Below, piece by piece: positions 19,557 through 30,300 of a stretch of DNA of 64,000 nucleotides. Position 1 is the first letter of the stretch; every line of letters starts with the position of its first letter. Source of the stretch: Thalassotalea euphylliae (GTDB lineage Bacteria > Pseudomonadota > Gammaproteobacteria > Enterobacterales > Alteromonadaceae). The translations under genes and the position numbers were made by a program. The notes below the pieces were generated by a model that worked only from the letters and a program-made list of their open reading frames with translations, ran no database searches and was not told where the DNA came from. Where the stretch lies: positions 3,844,001 to 3,908,000 of the forward strand of contig NZ_QUOV01000001.1 in the NCBI RefSeq assembly GCF_003390395.1. The letters are read 5' to 3'.

Positions 19557-21179
19557 TTAATTTGACAAAAACTTCGGAGGCTGACGGTGCTTGGTTACTT
19601 GCTCATAAGCAAAAGCCGCTTCGATCAGTACGGGTTCGGTTAATTGCGTGCTAAACATAGATAAACCAACAGGCAAGCCACTAACATATCCCATAGGCAG
19701 TGTGATATGCGGATAGCCAGACACAGCAGCAGGCGAAGTAGCAGAGCCAGAGAAATTATCGCCGTTGATCAAATCTGTTTTCCATGCCGGCCCAGTTGTT
19801 GGCGCAATTAATAAATCGAGCTGGTGATCGCCAAGCAATTTATCAATACCTTGGCTTTGGCTCATTTTTTTCGCATGTGCTAACGCATCAAGGTAGACTT
19901 TATCGGTTAAATCACCTTTGCTCTGCGCACTGATAAAAATTTCTTGACCAAAATACGGCATGGCTCTGTCGCTATGTAGCTCGTTATATGCAATAAGCTC
20001 AGCTAGCGTCTTAGGTAGACTTTTGTCAGTACCCGCAAGGTATTTGTTTATACCCTCTTTAAATTCATATAGCAGCACTTCATATTCTTGGGCTCCCCAA
20101 CTTACTCCGTCATCAAAGGCAAGGTCATCGACGATAATTGCGCCCTGCTGCTGTAACTGCTCAATAGCCTCTGCTAGCAGCTGGTCAACGTCACGGTGAT
20201 AACCACTTAACTGCCGCAATACACCAATGCGCTTCCCCTTTAAGCCATCGGTTTTTAATGCACTGCTCAGCGCCGTTGGTTGCACCACCCTACCATTGCT
20301 AGCTTGGTAATTAGCTTTAGTGGGAGCTGGGTCTTGCTCGTCAAAAGCACTCAGAGCCGATAAAGTGATAACGGCATCGGTTAGGTTACGTGCCATCGGC
20401 CCAGCGGTGTCTTGACTAAACGCAATGGGAATAATGCCATGGCGACTAACCGTGCCTATGGTCGGTTTAATACCCACTAACCCGTTGATTGCCGCAGGAC
20501 ATGTAATTGAGCCGTCAGTTTCTGTGCCGATTGCCACCGTTGCCAGATTGGCAGCAATCGCCGCGCCTGAACCAGAGCTTGAACCACAGGGATTTCGTGT
20601 TAAATCGTATGGGTTCTTGGTTTGACCATACAAGCTTGTCCAGCCACTAGTTGATTTATCACTGCGAAAGTTGGCCCATTCACTTAAGTTTGTTTTACCC
20701 AGAATAATCGCCCCAGCACGCTTTAATTGACTGACGAGGAAGGCGTCTTGCGCAGGAAAGTTCTTGGCTAGAGCAATGGAACCTGCGGTATTAGCCATGC
20801 CATCTGTGGTGTCAATATTGTCTTTGAGCAAGACTGGAATACCATGTAAAACACCTTTTAGCCCTTCGGTTTTAACACTGAGATCGTAAGCTTTCGCTTG
20901 AGCTACGGCATTCGCGTTAAGCTGCACTACACTGTTAATTGTTGGCCCACTATCATCTATCACTTCAATACGCGCCAAGTAAAAACGTACTAAAGCCTCA
21001 CTTGTCAGCTCACCTGATTGCATTTTTTGATGGAGCTCAGGAATGGTTGCATGTTCAGTAAACGTTGCGAGATCAAGAGAATTCGGCGCTTCAGCAAGTG
21101 CCAAATTACTGAGAACTACCAAACTAACAGCAATGGGTTTTAGGCTAAAACGTTTTACAGAATGAAATAGAGAGATCAT
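19557..21179 (-). CDS. Exported amidase (amidase-signature family)
   Basis: A 540-residue amidase-signature enzyme with a signal peptide (hydrophobic residues 15-29, cleavage near ALAEA). The Ser-cisSer-Lys triad can be placed from motif spacing: Lys119 in LLKDNIDT, the cis-Ser at about residue 200 in CGSSSGSG, and the nucleophile Ser224 in TETDGSITCPA. It should hydrolyse amide bonds in the periplasm or outside; the substrate is open. It interrupts the otherwise common MFS-uvrA pairing. An imperfect 14-bp hairpin follows at 19475-19506, without a T tract. Confidence 0.87.
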   Translation of the reverse strand: MISLFHSVKRFSLKPIAVSLVVLSNLALAEAPNSLDLATFTEHATIPELHQKMQSGELTSEALVRFYLARIEVIDDSGPTINSVVQLNANAVAQAKAYDLSVKTEGLKGVLHGIPVLLKDNIDTTDGMANTAGSIALAKNFPAQDAFLVSQLKRAGAIILGKTNLSEWANFRSDKSTSGWTSLYGQTKNPYDLTRNPCGSSSGSGAAIAANLATVAIGTETDGSITCPAAINGLVGIKPTIGTVSRHGIIPIAFSQDTAGPMARNLTDAVITLSALSAFDEQDPAPTKANYQASNGRVVQPTALSSALKTDGLKGKRIGVLRQLSGYHRDVDQLLAEAIEQLQQQGAIIVDDLAFDDGVSWGAQEYEVLLYEFKEGINKYLAGTDKSLPKTLAELIAYNELHSDRAMPYFGQEIFISAQSKGDLTDKVYLDALAHAKKMSQSQGIDKLLGDHQLDLLIAPTTGPAWKTDLINGDNFSGSATSPAAVSGYPHITLPMGYVSGLPVGLSMFSTQLTEPVLIEAAFAYEQVTKHRQPPKFLSN

Positions 21180-21413
21180 GTTATTGCTTGTTATTGTTAT
21201 AAATTTGTTAACTACGTTTATAACGAGGCGCTCAATAAATGTCTAGTCTGTATCGCTATTGCAGCAAGTGATGCAACAAGTATTGCGGCAAGTAATGAAG
21301 CGAGCTACCACCTAAAAATTCCCCTACACCGCAAGTTTTACATAGATTTCAGGTCAACATTGGCGTCTTTGTATGCAATAATGTGCGATTAAATTTTGGT
21401 TGTGGATTGGTTA

Positions 21414-24236
21414 ATGCAAAACATTGAAGTAAGAGGCGCACGTACTCATAATCTCAAGAACATCAATTTAGAAATTCCTCGCGACAAACTCATTGTTATT
21501 ACTGGCTTGTCGGGCTCAGGAAAATCGTCGCTAGCGTTTGATACCTTGTATGCCGAAGGTCAGCGTCGTTATGTTGAATCGCTATCAGCATATGCACGTC
21601 AATTCCTATCGTTAATGGAAAAACCTGATGTTGATCATATTGAAGGCTTATCACCCGCAATTTCAATTGAGCAAAAATCCACTTCCCACAACCCGCGATC
21701 AACCGTAGGCACGATCACCGAAATATACGACTACCTGCGTTTGCTTTATGCCCGTGTTGGCGAGCCACGCTGTCCAACCCATCACGAACCGCTAGCAGCC
21801 CAAACTGTATCGCAAATGGTCGACAAAGTATTGGCATTGGACGAAGGCACGAAAGTGATGATCCTCGCGCCTGTGCTACAAAACCGTAAAGGTGAGCACG
21901 TTAAGCTACTAGATAACCTAGCGGCACAAGGCTACATTCGCGCCCGTATTGATGGTGAAGTTTGTGATCTTTCTGATCCACCAACGCTAGAACTACACAA
22001 AAAACACACCATTGAAGTAGTAGTTGATCGCTTAAAAGTACGTGACGATATTCAACTACGCTTGTCTGAATCGTTTGAAACCGCATTGGAGTTAACTGCA
22101 GGTACAGCGAAAGTCGCGTTTATGGACGAGCCTGATCGTGAAGAGCTATTGTTCTCTGCTAACTTTGCCTGCCCACACTGTGGTTATAGTATGCAAGAAC
22201 TGGAGCCACGCCTGTTTTCGTTCAATAACCCAGCCGGTGCTTGTCAAACTTGTGATGGTTTGGGTATTCAGCAGTTTTTTGATCCGAATAGAGTGATCAC
22301 TAACCCTGAGCTAAGCCTTGCTGGTGGTGCGATTCGCGGTTGGGACAAACGTAACTTCTATTACTTCCAAATGCTGCAGGCACTGGCCGATCACTATCAA
22401 TTCACCGTAGATACACCATTTGAAGAGCTGCCGGAAAAAATTCGCAAGCTAGTGCTGTACGGCAGTGGTAAAGAAAGCATTGAATTTAAATACATGAATG
22501 ATCGCGGTGATATTGTGGTGCGCAATCACCCGTTCGAAGGTATTTTAAATAACATGCAGCGCCGCTATAAAGAAACCGAATCGAATGCAGTGCGTGAAGA
22601 GTTGGCGAAGTACCTTAACAGCCAACATTGTGGCGACTGTGGCGGTTCTCGTTTACGCCTTGAAGCACGCAATGTTTTTGTTGGTGAACAGCCGCTACAA
22701 CATATCGCCGAGCTTTCCACCGCTGACGCTCTCGCCTTTTTCCAACAGCTTAATTTAACGGGTCAAAAAGGCGCAATTGCCGAAAAAATCCTAAAAGAAA
22801 TTAATGATCGTTTAGGCTTTTTGGTTAATGTTGGCTTGAACTACCTGAATCTGTCGCGCAGTGCCGACACCCTATCTGGCGGTGAAGCCCAGCGTATTCG
22901 CTTAGCCAGCCAAATTGGCGCGGGCTTAGTGGGTGTTATGTACGTACTGGATGAGCCATCAATTGGTTTGCACCAGCGTGATAATGAGCGCTTGCTAGGC
23001 ACGCTCACTCACCTGCGTGATTTAGGTAACACCGTGATTGTCGTCGAACATGATGAAGACGCTATTCGCGAAGCCGATCATGTGATTGATATTGGCCCAG
23101 GTGCTGGTGTTCATGGTGGTGAAGTGATTGCCTCTGGTACACTCGAAGATATCGTTAATAGTGAGCACTCATTAACGGGTAAATACCTATCAGGTAAAGA
23201 GCTTATTGAAGTACCGAAAAGGCGCACCAAGTTCGATAAAAAGGCAGTAGTAGAACTTAAAGGCGCTAGCGGTAATAACCTAAAAGACGTTGATCTAACC
23301 ATTCCTGTTGGCCTAATGACTTGTATTACCGGCGTATCGGGCTCAGGTAAATCTACGCTGATCAACGATACCTTATACAAAATCGCTCACACTGAATTAA
23401 ACAATGCCACCACGCAAGAGCCATCCCCTTATAAATCGATTGAAGGCTTAGATCAGCTAGATAAAGTGATTGATATCGACCAAAGCCCGATTGGTCGAAC
23501 GCCACGTTCGAACCCAGCAACCTACACTGGCATTTTTACCGCCGTACGCGATATTTTTGCCGCCACGCAAGAGTCTCGCTCACGTGGTTACAAGCCAGGT
23601 CGCTTTAGCTTTAACGTTAAAGGTGGCCGCTGTGAAGCGTGTCAGGGTGACGGTGTGATTAAAGTTGAAATGTACTTCTTGCCAGATGTTTACGTGCCTT
23701 GTGACGAATGTAAAGGTAAGCGCTATAACCGCGAAACCTTGGAAGTGAAATACAAGGGGAAGAACATCAACGAAGTCTTGGATATGACGATTGAGGACGC
23801 GCTAGAGTTCTTCAACGCTATTCCTGCCGTTAAACGCAAGCTTCAAACGCTAATGGATGTCGGTTTGAGCTACATTACTTTAGGGCAGTCAGCAACGACT
23901 CTTTCTGGTGGTGAGGCACAGCGAGTTAAACTGGCCAAAGAGCTATCGAAACGCGATACAGGGAAAACCTTGTATATTCTGGATGAGCCAACCACAGGCC
24001 TGCACTTCCACGATATTAAACAGTTACTGCAAGTGATTCATCGCCTGCGTGATCACGGCAATACCATCGTCGTGATTGAGCATAACTTAGATGTGATTAA
24101 GACCGCAGACTGGATTGTCGATCTTGGCCCAGAAGGTGGCTCAGGTGGTGGGGAAATCTTAGTTACTGGCAGCCCAGAGCAAGTAGCTGAGCATACACAA
24201 TCGCACACTGCACGCTTCCTCAAGCCTTTGTTATAA
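21414..24236 (+). CDS. uvrA: Excinuclease ABC subunit A
   Basis: UvrA is the damage-sensing ATPase of nucleotide excision repair and loads UvrB. The 940-residue protein equals E. coli UvrA in length. It has two ABC modules: Walker A sites GLSGSGKSS near residue 31 and GVSGSGKST near 640, and signature motifs [12 protein letters not shown] and [12 protein letters not shown]. Zinc modules with CPHC/CQTC and CEAC/CDEC pairs are intact. The frame opens six codons earlier, but the ATG at 21414 aligns with the E. coli start ([13 protein letters not shown]). No LexA box was found upstream. Confidence 0.98.
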   Translation: MQNIEVRGARTHNLKNINLEIPRDKLIVITGLSGSGKSSLAFDTLYAEGQRRYVESLSAYARQFLSLMEKPDVDHIEGLSPAISIEQKSTSHNPRSTVGTITEIYDYLRLLYARVGEPRCPTHHEPLAAQTVSQMVDKVLALDEGTKVMILAPVLQNRKGEHVKLLDNLAAQGYIRARIDGEVCDLSDPPTLELHKKHTIEVVVDRLKVRDDIQLRLSESFETALELTAGTAKVAFMDEPDREELLFSANFACPHCGYSMQELEPRLFSFNNPAGACQTCDGLGIQQFFDPNRVITNPELSLAGGAIRGWDKRNFYYFQMLQALADHYQFTVDTPFEELPEKIRKLVLYGSGKESIEFKYMNDRGDIVVRNHPFEGILNNMQRRYKETESNAVREELAKYLNSQHCGDCGGSRLRLEARNVFVGEQPLQHIAELSTADALAFFQQLNLTGQKGAIAEKILKEINDRLGFLVNVGLNYLNLSRSADTLSGGEAQRIRLASQIGAGLVGVMYVLDEPSIGLHQRDNERLLGTLTHLRDLGNTVIVVEHDEDAIREADHVIDIGPGAGVHGGEVIASGTLEDIVNSEHSLTGKYLSGKELIEVPKRRTKFDKKAVVELKGASGNNLKDVDLTIPVGLMTCITGVSGSGKSTLINDTLYKIAHTELNNATTQEPSPYKSIEGLDQLDKVIDIDQSPIGRTPRSNPATYTGIFTAVRDIFAATQESRSRGYKPGRFSFNVKGGRCEACQGDGVIKVEMYFLPDVYVPCDECKGKRYNRETLEVKYKGKNINEVLDMTIEDALEFFNAIPAVKRKLQTLMDVGLSYITLGQSATTLSGGEAQRVKLAKELSKRDTGKTLYILDEPTTGLHFHDIKQLLQVIHRLRDHGNTIVVIEHNLDVIKTADWIVDLGPEGGSGGGEILVTGSPEQVAEHTQSHTARFLKPLL

Positions 24237-24261
24237 AACAAATATAACCCTTCCTAAAGCA

Positions 24262-24301
24262 AACGCTGGCAGTTGGCTAATCGCTAGCCAGCGTTGTTTT
24301 T
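24262..24301 (+). terminator. Rho-independent terminator after uvrA
   Basis: AACGCTGGC and GCCAGCGTT form a 9-bp stem around a 16-nt loop, followed by GTTTTT, 26 bp after the uvrA stop codon. Confidence 0.8.
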
Positions 24302-24349
24302 ATCCAGTAGGATAAGCTAAGCCTCATCACTAAATAACAAGAGTGCATA

Positions 24350-24997
24350 ATGACCTTAGCTTGGCAAAATCGACTTATTTACTTACTCGCCTTCTGTAGC
24401 GGCTTTTCCATCATGGGTGTGGAATTACTCGGCGGCCGCATTCTGGCTCCTTTTTTTGGCAGTAGTGTGCATATCTGGGGCAGTATTATTACTGTTTTTA
24501 TGCTGAGCCTTTCGATTGGTTACTTATATGGCGGTAAGCTTTCCACCCAGAATGCTAACCTAACTCGCTATGGTATGATTTTTATTGTTGCTGGTGTGCT
24601 AGTACTCCCTATCGCCCTGTGGGCAAACCCCATTATGGAGACAATATTTGTCGCGATTGAAGACAGTCGCTATGGCTCATTGGCAGCCGCAAGTGCCTTA
24701 TTTTTATTGCCGACCATAGTGCTTGGGATGATTTCTCCTTACTCCGTACGTTTATTGGTAACTAGCAAGGAGCAAAGCGGGCAAGTTGCTGGCATTTTGT
24801 ATTTTGTGAGCACCTTAGGCTCTGCCATGGGCACCATTTTTACCTCTTTCTATTTTGTCCTTTGGTTTGAAGTTAACACCATTATTGTCAGCTACAGCGC
24901 ACTGCTCGTGGTATTAGGGGCAACGGCCATCACGTTTCAAAAGTTGGCGAGTCAAACACAACTAGCGGCAACAGAGGAAGTGGCTCATGAAAACTAA
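24350..24997 (+). CDS. Membrane half of a fused-MFS/spermidine-synthase-type pair
   Basis: A 215-residue protein made almost entirely of membrane segments, about six. The start (LIYLLAFCSGFSIMGVELLG, then GRILAPFFGSSVHIWGS) matches the N-terminal membrane domain of proteins annotated fused MFS/spermidine synthase. Only the membrane part is present; the synthase-like part is the next gene, whose ATG overlaps the end of this one by 11 bp. That overlap implies translational coupling and a joint complex. The transported or bound molecule is unknown. Confidence 0.75.
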   Translation: MTLAWQNRLIYLLAFCSGFSIMGVELLGGRILAPFFGSSVHIWGSIITVFMLSLSIGYLYGGKLSTQNANLTRYGMIFIVAGVLVLPIALWANPIMETIFVAIEDSRYGSLAAASALFLLPTIVLGMISPYSVRLLVTSKEQSGQVAGILYFVSTLGSAMGTIFTSFYFVLWFEVNTIIVSYSALLVVLGATAITFQKLASQTQLAATEEVAHEN

Positions 24998-25877
24998 TGT
25001 ATACCTGCTCGCCACTTTGCTAGCCTTTAGTTTTTTTACAACTAGTGCTTTAGCCAAAGTTATTCATCAAGAACGCTCTATGTATCGTAATATTTTAGTG
25101 GAAGACACAGGTAATTTGCGGTGCTTAAAGTTCAATGTAAAAAGTAAGAAAACCAACCAAAGCTGCTTTTTAAAATCAGATCCTAACCGCTTAGTGTTCA
25201 ATTACACCAAGTTAATGTTCTCAGGCATGATAGTGAACCCCAACCCTAGCCGTATTTTAATTGTTGGCTTGGGTGGCGGCACCATGTCAAACACCCTGCA
25301 CCAATTACTGCCTGATGCGGAAATAGAAAATATTGAAATTGACCCAGCAGTGATCAAGGTTGCTCGCCAATATTTCAGCTTTTTTGAAAACGATAAAGTC
25401 ACCAGTAAGGTGGTAGACGGACGCATTTTTATTAAACGTGCGTTATTAAAAAAACAGCATTACGACTGGATTATTCTTGACGCGTTTAACGGTGACTACA
25501 TTCCCGAGCACTTAATGACCAAAGAATTCTTACAAGAAACCAAAAAGTTATTGTCGGACAACGGTGTACTAACCGCTAACACCTTTTCAATTAGCGATTT
25601 ATACGACTATGAATCTTCCACTTACCAATCGGTTTTTGGCAATTTTTACCAAGTGAAAAGCAAACGCCAAGAAAATCGAATTATTCTCACCACTAAAAAT
25701 GAACTACCGAACAAAGCACAATTAAAAACAAACTTGGCAGCATTGCACGACCGTTTGCGCCCATATGACGTCAATATTCTCAAAGTATTTAACAGCTTTA
25801 CCAACAAGCAAGACTGGCCGGCAAACGCTCCGATACTGACAGACCAATTCTCGCCAGCAAATTTGTTGAATCAATAA
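24987..25877 (+). CDS. Spermidine-synthase-like protein with export signal
   Basis: A 296-residue protein whose body has the Rossmann fold of spermidine synthases: the glycine loop VGLGGGTMSN, the acidic ENIEIDPAVIKVARQYF strand, and VDGRIFIKR followed by ILDAFNGDYIPEHL. The N-terminus, however, is a hydrophobic signal or anchor (MKTNVYLLATLLAFSFFTTS, ALA) that points the domain to the periplasm. Aminopropyltransfer there would need an exported nucleoside donor, so a classical spermidine synthase role is doubtful. Its ATG overlaps the membrane-half gene, with GAGG upstream. Confidence 0.72.
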   Translation: MKTNVYLLATLLAFSFFTTSALAKVIHQERSMYRNILVEDTGNLRCLKFNVKSKKTNQSCFLKSDPNRLVFNYTKLMFSGMIVNPNPSRILIVGLGGGTMSNTLHQLLPDAEIENIEIDPAVIKVARQYFSFFENDKVTSKVVDGRIFIKRALLKKQHYDWIILDAFNGDYIPEHLMTKEFLQETKKLLSDNGVLTANTFSISDLYDYESSTYQSVFGNFYQVKSKRQENRIILTTKNELPNKAQLKTNLAALHDRLRPYDVNILKVFNSFTNKQDWPANAPILTDQFSPANLLNQ

Positions 25878-25887
25878 AACGAGAAAT

Positions 25888-27039
25888 TTATGTTTGCCAG
25901 TGAGGGGCAATAAGCTGCCAAACCAGCTGCTGGTGCTGATAAACAGGCAACTCGCTGCGCTCTGCTAGCGGTCCAAAGCTAAAGTATGGGCTCTTCATTG
26001 CTTGCTGCAATTGCTCACAAACATAAACATCTTCCTGCATAAAATCACCTGAACCTAGCGGGTGCTTATCACCTAGCTGGGTACTATTTGCTTTTACCTT
26101 ACGCTGCCAATAAGCATACGACTTTGCCGCTTGTGACATAAATGCTAGTGATGAAATGTTTTTCACTTTTGTTCGAATATTTACACGGGTTTTATCAGCC
26201 GCGAGCGGCACGATATGAAACACCGACCAAGACGATTCCGTTTCTGCCAAGCCTATTCCCGGAAATAGCATAGGCACCCAAGCGCCCAGCTTAGGATCGG
26301 TTTTATCCATAAGCAGTGGCAAGGGGGCGTTAGTACTAATATCTTGCTGATAATCGGCGCTAAGTGGCTCCCAAAAGTGAAAATGCTGACCGGCAAAACC
26401 AAATTGCGCCCGCTTGTGATCATACATGCTCAAGGTACCTGAATGCAGGTGAGCCAGATGGTAGTGATCAATATAGTTCTCCACCACAATTTTCCAATTG
26501 GCGTTAATTTCTTGGCTAACAAAATCATCGGGAGATTCAATTAATAACTCGACATCATAAGGCGCAAGCTGCTCTGCCATTGGCGCAAACCAATCGGCTA
26601 GCTCAATTGCATCTGGCTGGGCATGCACCCAAATCATGCCACGCCAAACACCGACTTTGGCAGGCTTTAAGCCGTAACAGCTTTTCTCTAGCTGACTAAA
26701 TTGGCGTTTATGCTCAGGCAACCCCAGTAAGTTGCCGGCGAGATCATAGCTCCAGTTGTGATAAGGGCACACAATCCGAGTGCCAATTTTACCTTTACCA
26801 TCCAGTAGCCGTGTACCGCGATGACGACACGCATTGTGATATGCACTTAACTGATTGTCTTGTCCTTTAACCACGAGAATATCCGCCAAGCCAGCCTTGG
26901 CGGTTAGATAGTCGCCCGGCGCTATCAAATCTTCCACTAAGCCTGCATACTGCCAATGTTCAGTAAATATATGGCGTTGCTCTAACTGGAAAAAGTATTC
27001 GCTGGTGTACGCCTCTACGGGCAATATGGCATTAAGCAT
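25888..27039 (-). CDS. Rieske non-haem iron oxygenase, alpha subunit
   Basis: A 383-residue terminal oxygenase. The Rieske 2Fe-2S ligands are Cys71/His73 (ACRHRG) and Cys91/His94 (CPYHNW). The mononuclear iron site follows: NWKIVVEN, Asp191, and His194/His199 in DHYHLAHLH, plus a later acidic ligand. Such enzymes hydroxylate or demethylate aromatic rings, quaternary amines and sterol-like compounds, and need a reductase, which is not encoded nearby. AAGGAGAGCGC precedes the ATG. It is the last gene of the minus-strand arm of the TetR-flanked cluster. Confidence 0.87.
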   Translation of the reverse strand: MLNAILPVEAYTSEYFFQLEQRHIFTEHWQYAGLVEDLIAPGDYLTAKAGLADILVVKGQDNQLSAYHNACRHRGTRLLDGKGKIGTRIVCPYHNWSYDLAGNLLGLPEHKRQFSQLEKSCYGLKPAKVGVWRGMIWVHAQPDAIELADWFAPMAEQLAPYDVELLIESPDDFVSQEINANWKIVVENYIDHYHLAHLHSGTLSMYDHKRAQFGFAGQHFHFWEPLSADYQQDISTNAPLPLLMDKTDPKLGAWVPMLFPGIGLAETESSWSVFHIVPLAADKTRVNIRTKVKNISSLAFMSQAAKSYAYWQRKVKANSTQLGDKHPLGSGDFMQEDVYVCEQLQQAMKSPYFSFGPLAERSELPVYQHQQLVWQLIAPHWQT

Positions 27040-27060
27040 GCGCTCTCCTTACGTCTATGT

Positions 27061-27261
27061 TTACCAATATGAGGTGTGCGGATAAATAAAGCAGCTAGCC
27101 GCCACCAGTGCCCAAATCAGCATGGTAAACCAGTACATACCCGGCTCGTGCTCACGACGATAAGCTTGCCAGATATAAGCTTGGCCACGCACCAAATCAA
27201 TTAACAGCCAAATGACCAAGGCAAAGCCTAACCAATACGACCAAGGTAGTAAGTTCAACAT
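27061..27261 (-). CDS. Small two-helix membrane protein upstream of the Rieske gene
   Basis: A 66-residue protein with two predicted membrane helices (YWLGFALVIWLLIDLV and WFTMLIWALVAASCFIY) joined by a charged loop (YRREHEPG). CAGGAGAG before the ATG and only 21 bp between its stop and the oxygenase ATG support a real, co-transcribed gene. No family is recognised. A role in anchoring or delivering electrons to the oxygenase is conceivable but not shown. Confidence 0.65.
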   Translation of the reverse strand: MLNLLPWSYWLGFALVIWLLIDLVRGQAYIWQAYRREHEPGMYWFTMLIWALVAASCFIYPHTSYW

Positions 27262-27358
27262 TGAGCTGCTCTCCTGTAAGTAAATTTTGAATTAAACATA
27301 TATGCTCCTTCGTTGCTCTTGCTCACATTTATTATTTGGCATATTTACTGCTCGGTAT

Positions 27359-30300
27359 TTATCGCTCGTCATAGTTGAGCGTGCCGTCTAAATCTCTGTC
27401 TAGGGCGATTTGCCAGCCTTTACCCGGCACATGGCAAGTAAAGGTTAGGGCGTTGTTTGGCAACATAGCTAAGGCAAGTAAATCTTCACCGCTGATCAGG
27501 GCGTCATTACCACTATCACTGCGATACATTGCTTCGTTTGGTAAATAGAAATATCCGCGATTTTGCTGCGCAATACTGCCTTGGGCAATTAAGTCACATT
27601 CGGTTACTTCACCGCCTAGTAGTTTCGAGACAAAGGGTGTTTTTGCTCTTTGCTCAAATAGTTTAACGCGCTGCGCTACCGCTTCACCTGTGGTGTGATT
27701 AACCGTAATTTGTTGGCCAACGATTGGGGCTAAATCGTTATCGAACTCCATCATGTAGTCCACTAGCCCTTGTCGCGTTACTTCGTCTGGAATACCGATT
27801 TCACCCGCATTAAAATGACAGCCAAAGCGTGCGTCTGCTCCTTCTGGGCAGCCGATTTCACCGTTATCAAATACACCCCCTTTAAGGAAATTCAGTAATT
27901 GATCGGTAGCGCCATCGTGTAAAAAGCCAAAGCCACGAATTTGCTCTCCTTGATGCTGCTTAGTATGCGATGGCAAGAAACCTTCGCGATCCGGCAAACC
28001 AAACATGCCGACACGAGTATATAAGTTGCGTAATTGTGGCACTTTAAAAATCTGAATTTCGCCGCCGTGGGCAATTTCACCACGGCTACCATAAAAGCCT
28101 TGGGCGTGGTCAACACCATGGCAGCCTTCACAGTTAACACCATCAACTGAATCACCATTAAGTGGTGTATCTGTCGCTGCGCCATCAGCGCGACGTTCAC
28201 CATGGAAAAAGTTAGCGCCTTTTTGCGCCGAGGCTGACAACCCATTGTCTAGCGTGCGGATAGGGTTTGGCGGCAATGCCACACCCAGCATAAAGTCTGC
28301 AAATTTATCCATATCTTGCTCAAGCGCGATAACATCTGACGACTTCTCTGCGGCCTCTGCCGACTCTGGTAATTCAATGTTTAAACCGAGCAAGCCTTCA
28401 AACGCGACAATAAAGTTCTTAAACGACTGTTTTTCGTCTAGCGTTTGATTGCGATCATCACCAAAGTAGCCCACTGAACGGTCACCACGCCAATGCATAT
28501 GGCCATGATGCTGCATACCCCGCATAGTCTGTGTGCCCATTGGCCCTTTCATTGAGGCAAAAGTGCGTTTGTCACCATCTCCGTTAATCAACTCCAATAG
28601 CTGACAACTTTCTTCGTCAGAGCCGACCAACAAACAACCGAGCTCAGATAAGTTTTGAGTCGGGAATGGTTGCGGATTGCGAGCATTTCCAGCGTCAGGG
28701 TTACCTAAGTTCCAGCTTAGGTGGTCGGTATCCCCAAAAATATGACAGCTTGCACACGAGGCTTCGCCGTTAGACGATGAACGTTGGCCGTCATAAAGCA
28801 TAAAACGACCCGCTGAAAAGCTTTCTGGCTCTAGCGTTGCTAACGCAATACGCTGCATTTCTCGATGAGAATCTCGGTCAATACGAACTAGGCTGTTATC
28901 AAATCGGGTGTAAACATAAAGTGCATTGTGCTGGCGTGACAACAGCAAGCCTGCTGGACCACCGCTAACATCTATATGGTTTTCATTGGCCGCTATCGCC
29001 GAATATTCTTGCTCGACACCGCCTTTACCATCCCAATATTTGTCTTGTTCAAGCTGTGCTGCAGGAAAAACCGCGACTTTATTGGAGCCAATAACAGCAT
29101 TGTATAACCATTGTCCATCGCGGCTAACGGCTAGTTGCGTTGGAGTTGAAAGCGTATAAGCTTTTAACTCACCGTTCCCTTTTAAATCGGCATAATCAAT
29201 ATGAGTGTTTAGCGGCCTAACGCTAACTTGTTGCCCTTCTGCCGCAAGCGGCGAAATCACTGAAATTTGACTGCGCGCGATATTGCCTTGTACGGTTGAG
29301 CCTGTAAATTCACCAGCCCCTTCAAAACGCGTGGCGTTATTAGCCTCAGTATTACTGACATATACCTGCCCGTTTACCGGATTAACCGCCAAATTAAATA
29401 AAGTCGTTCCGACATGTGAATAACTCGCAGTTTCGGTTAATGACTCAGTATCAATGGCGAATACATCGGTATCTGGCAGGGTAAAACGAATGCCGTTAGA
29501 AAAGTTACGCCCTTTGCTATCACGCCATTGGCCAGAAGCTTGGTCATACTTAACAATCATGCTGGTCCAAGGTTGTGGCTTACCTTCGCGGTTTGTGCCC
29601 GGTGCTGTGCGCCCGCCGGGTAGATAGCCGTCAGCCAAGCCATTTGGGCTAGAGATTTGATCAAGCACTTGGCATGGATAAGCGCCATATTCATCGTCTT
29701 CATAGCCGTAACAAAGCACCGCCTCATGCACCGCCGTGGTTTGATTACCAGAATTAAACACGCCGGCATAAACCGTTTGCTCATCAGGCGTAACCGCGAG
29801 GCCTCGCAGAGTATCACCAAAAACAGCAACAATTTTTAGCGGTTTGCCTCCTAAGTTCGCCCCCAGCTTTTGCGTATCAAATACCCAAATATCGCCGCGC
29901 CCTACCCCAGCGGTATGCAACTGAGCATCGCCAGCCCCTTCGACATCAGCTAACGCCGGATTCATTCGTTGTTGTCCACGGTGAGCAGTGGTAATAAACG
30001 CCTTTTGCCTAGCAATCACAATATCTTTAGGTTCATCACCAACAAGCAAGGTGCGCACAACCTTGGCAGGCACGGCGGTTAAATCAATAATGCTGATGGA
30101 GTCAGATACATGATTTACCACCCAAGCTTGGTTATTGGTGATCGCTACCGCGACAGGGTCAACGCCAACCGGCACAGATTCCGATAAACTCAGTGCCCCT
30201 TGCTGATCAACATCGAAAATATCTAAGCTGTTGTTCGCGGTATTGGTAATTAATACACGGCGACCATCTGGCGTTTCGGCAATCGGTCTCACAGGTGCCG

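Noticed and set aside
21251..21267. CTGT...GCAG motif upstream of uvrA as a possible LexA box
   Set aside because: The arms are 17 bp end to end instead of 16 and the right half is GCAG rather than ACAG; it does not fit CTGT-N8-ACAG.
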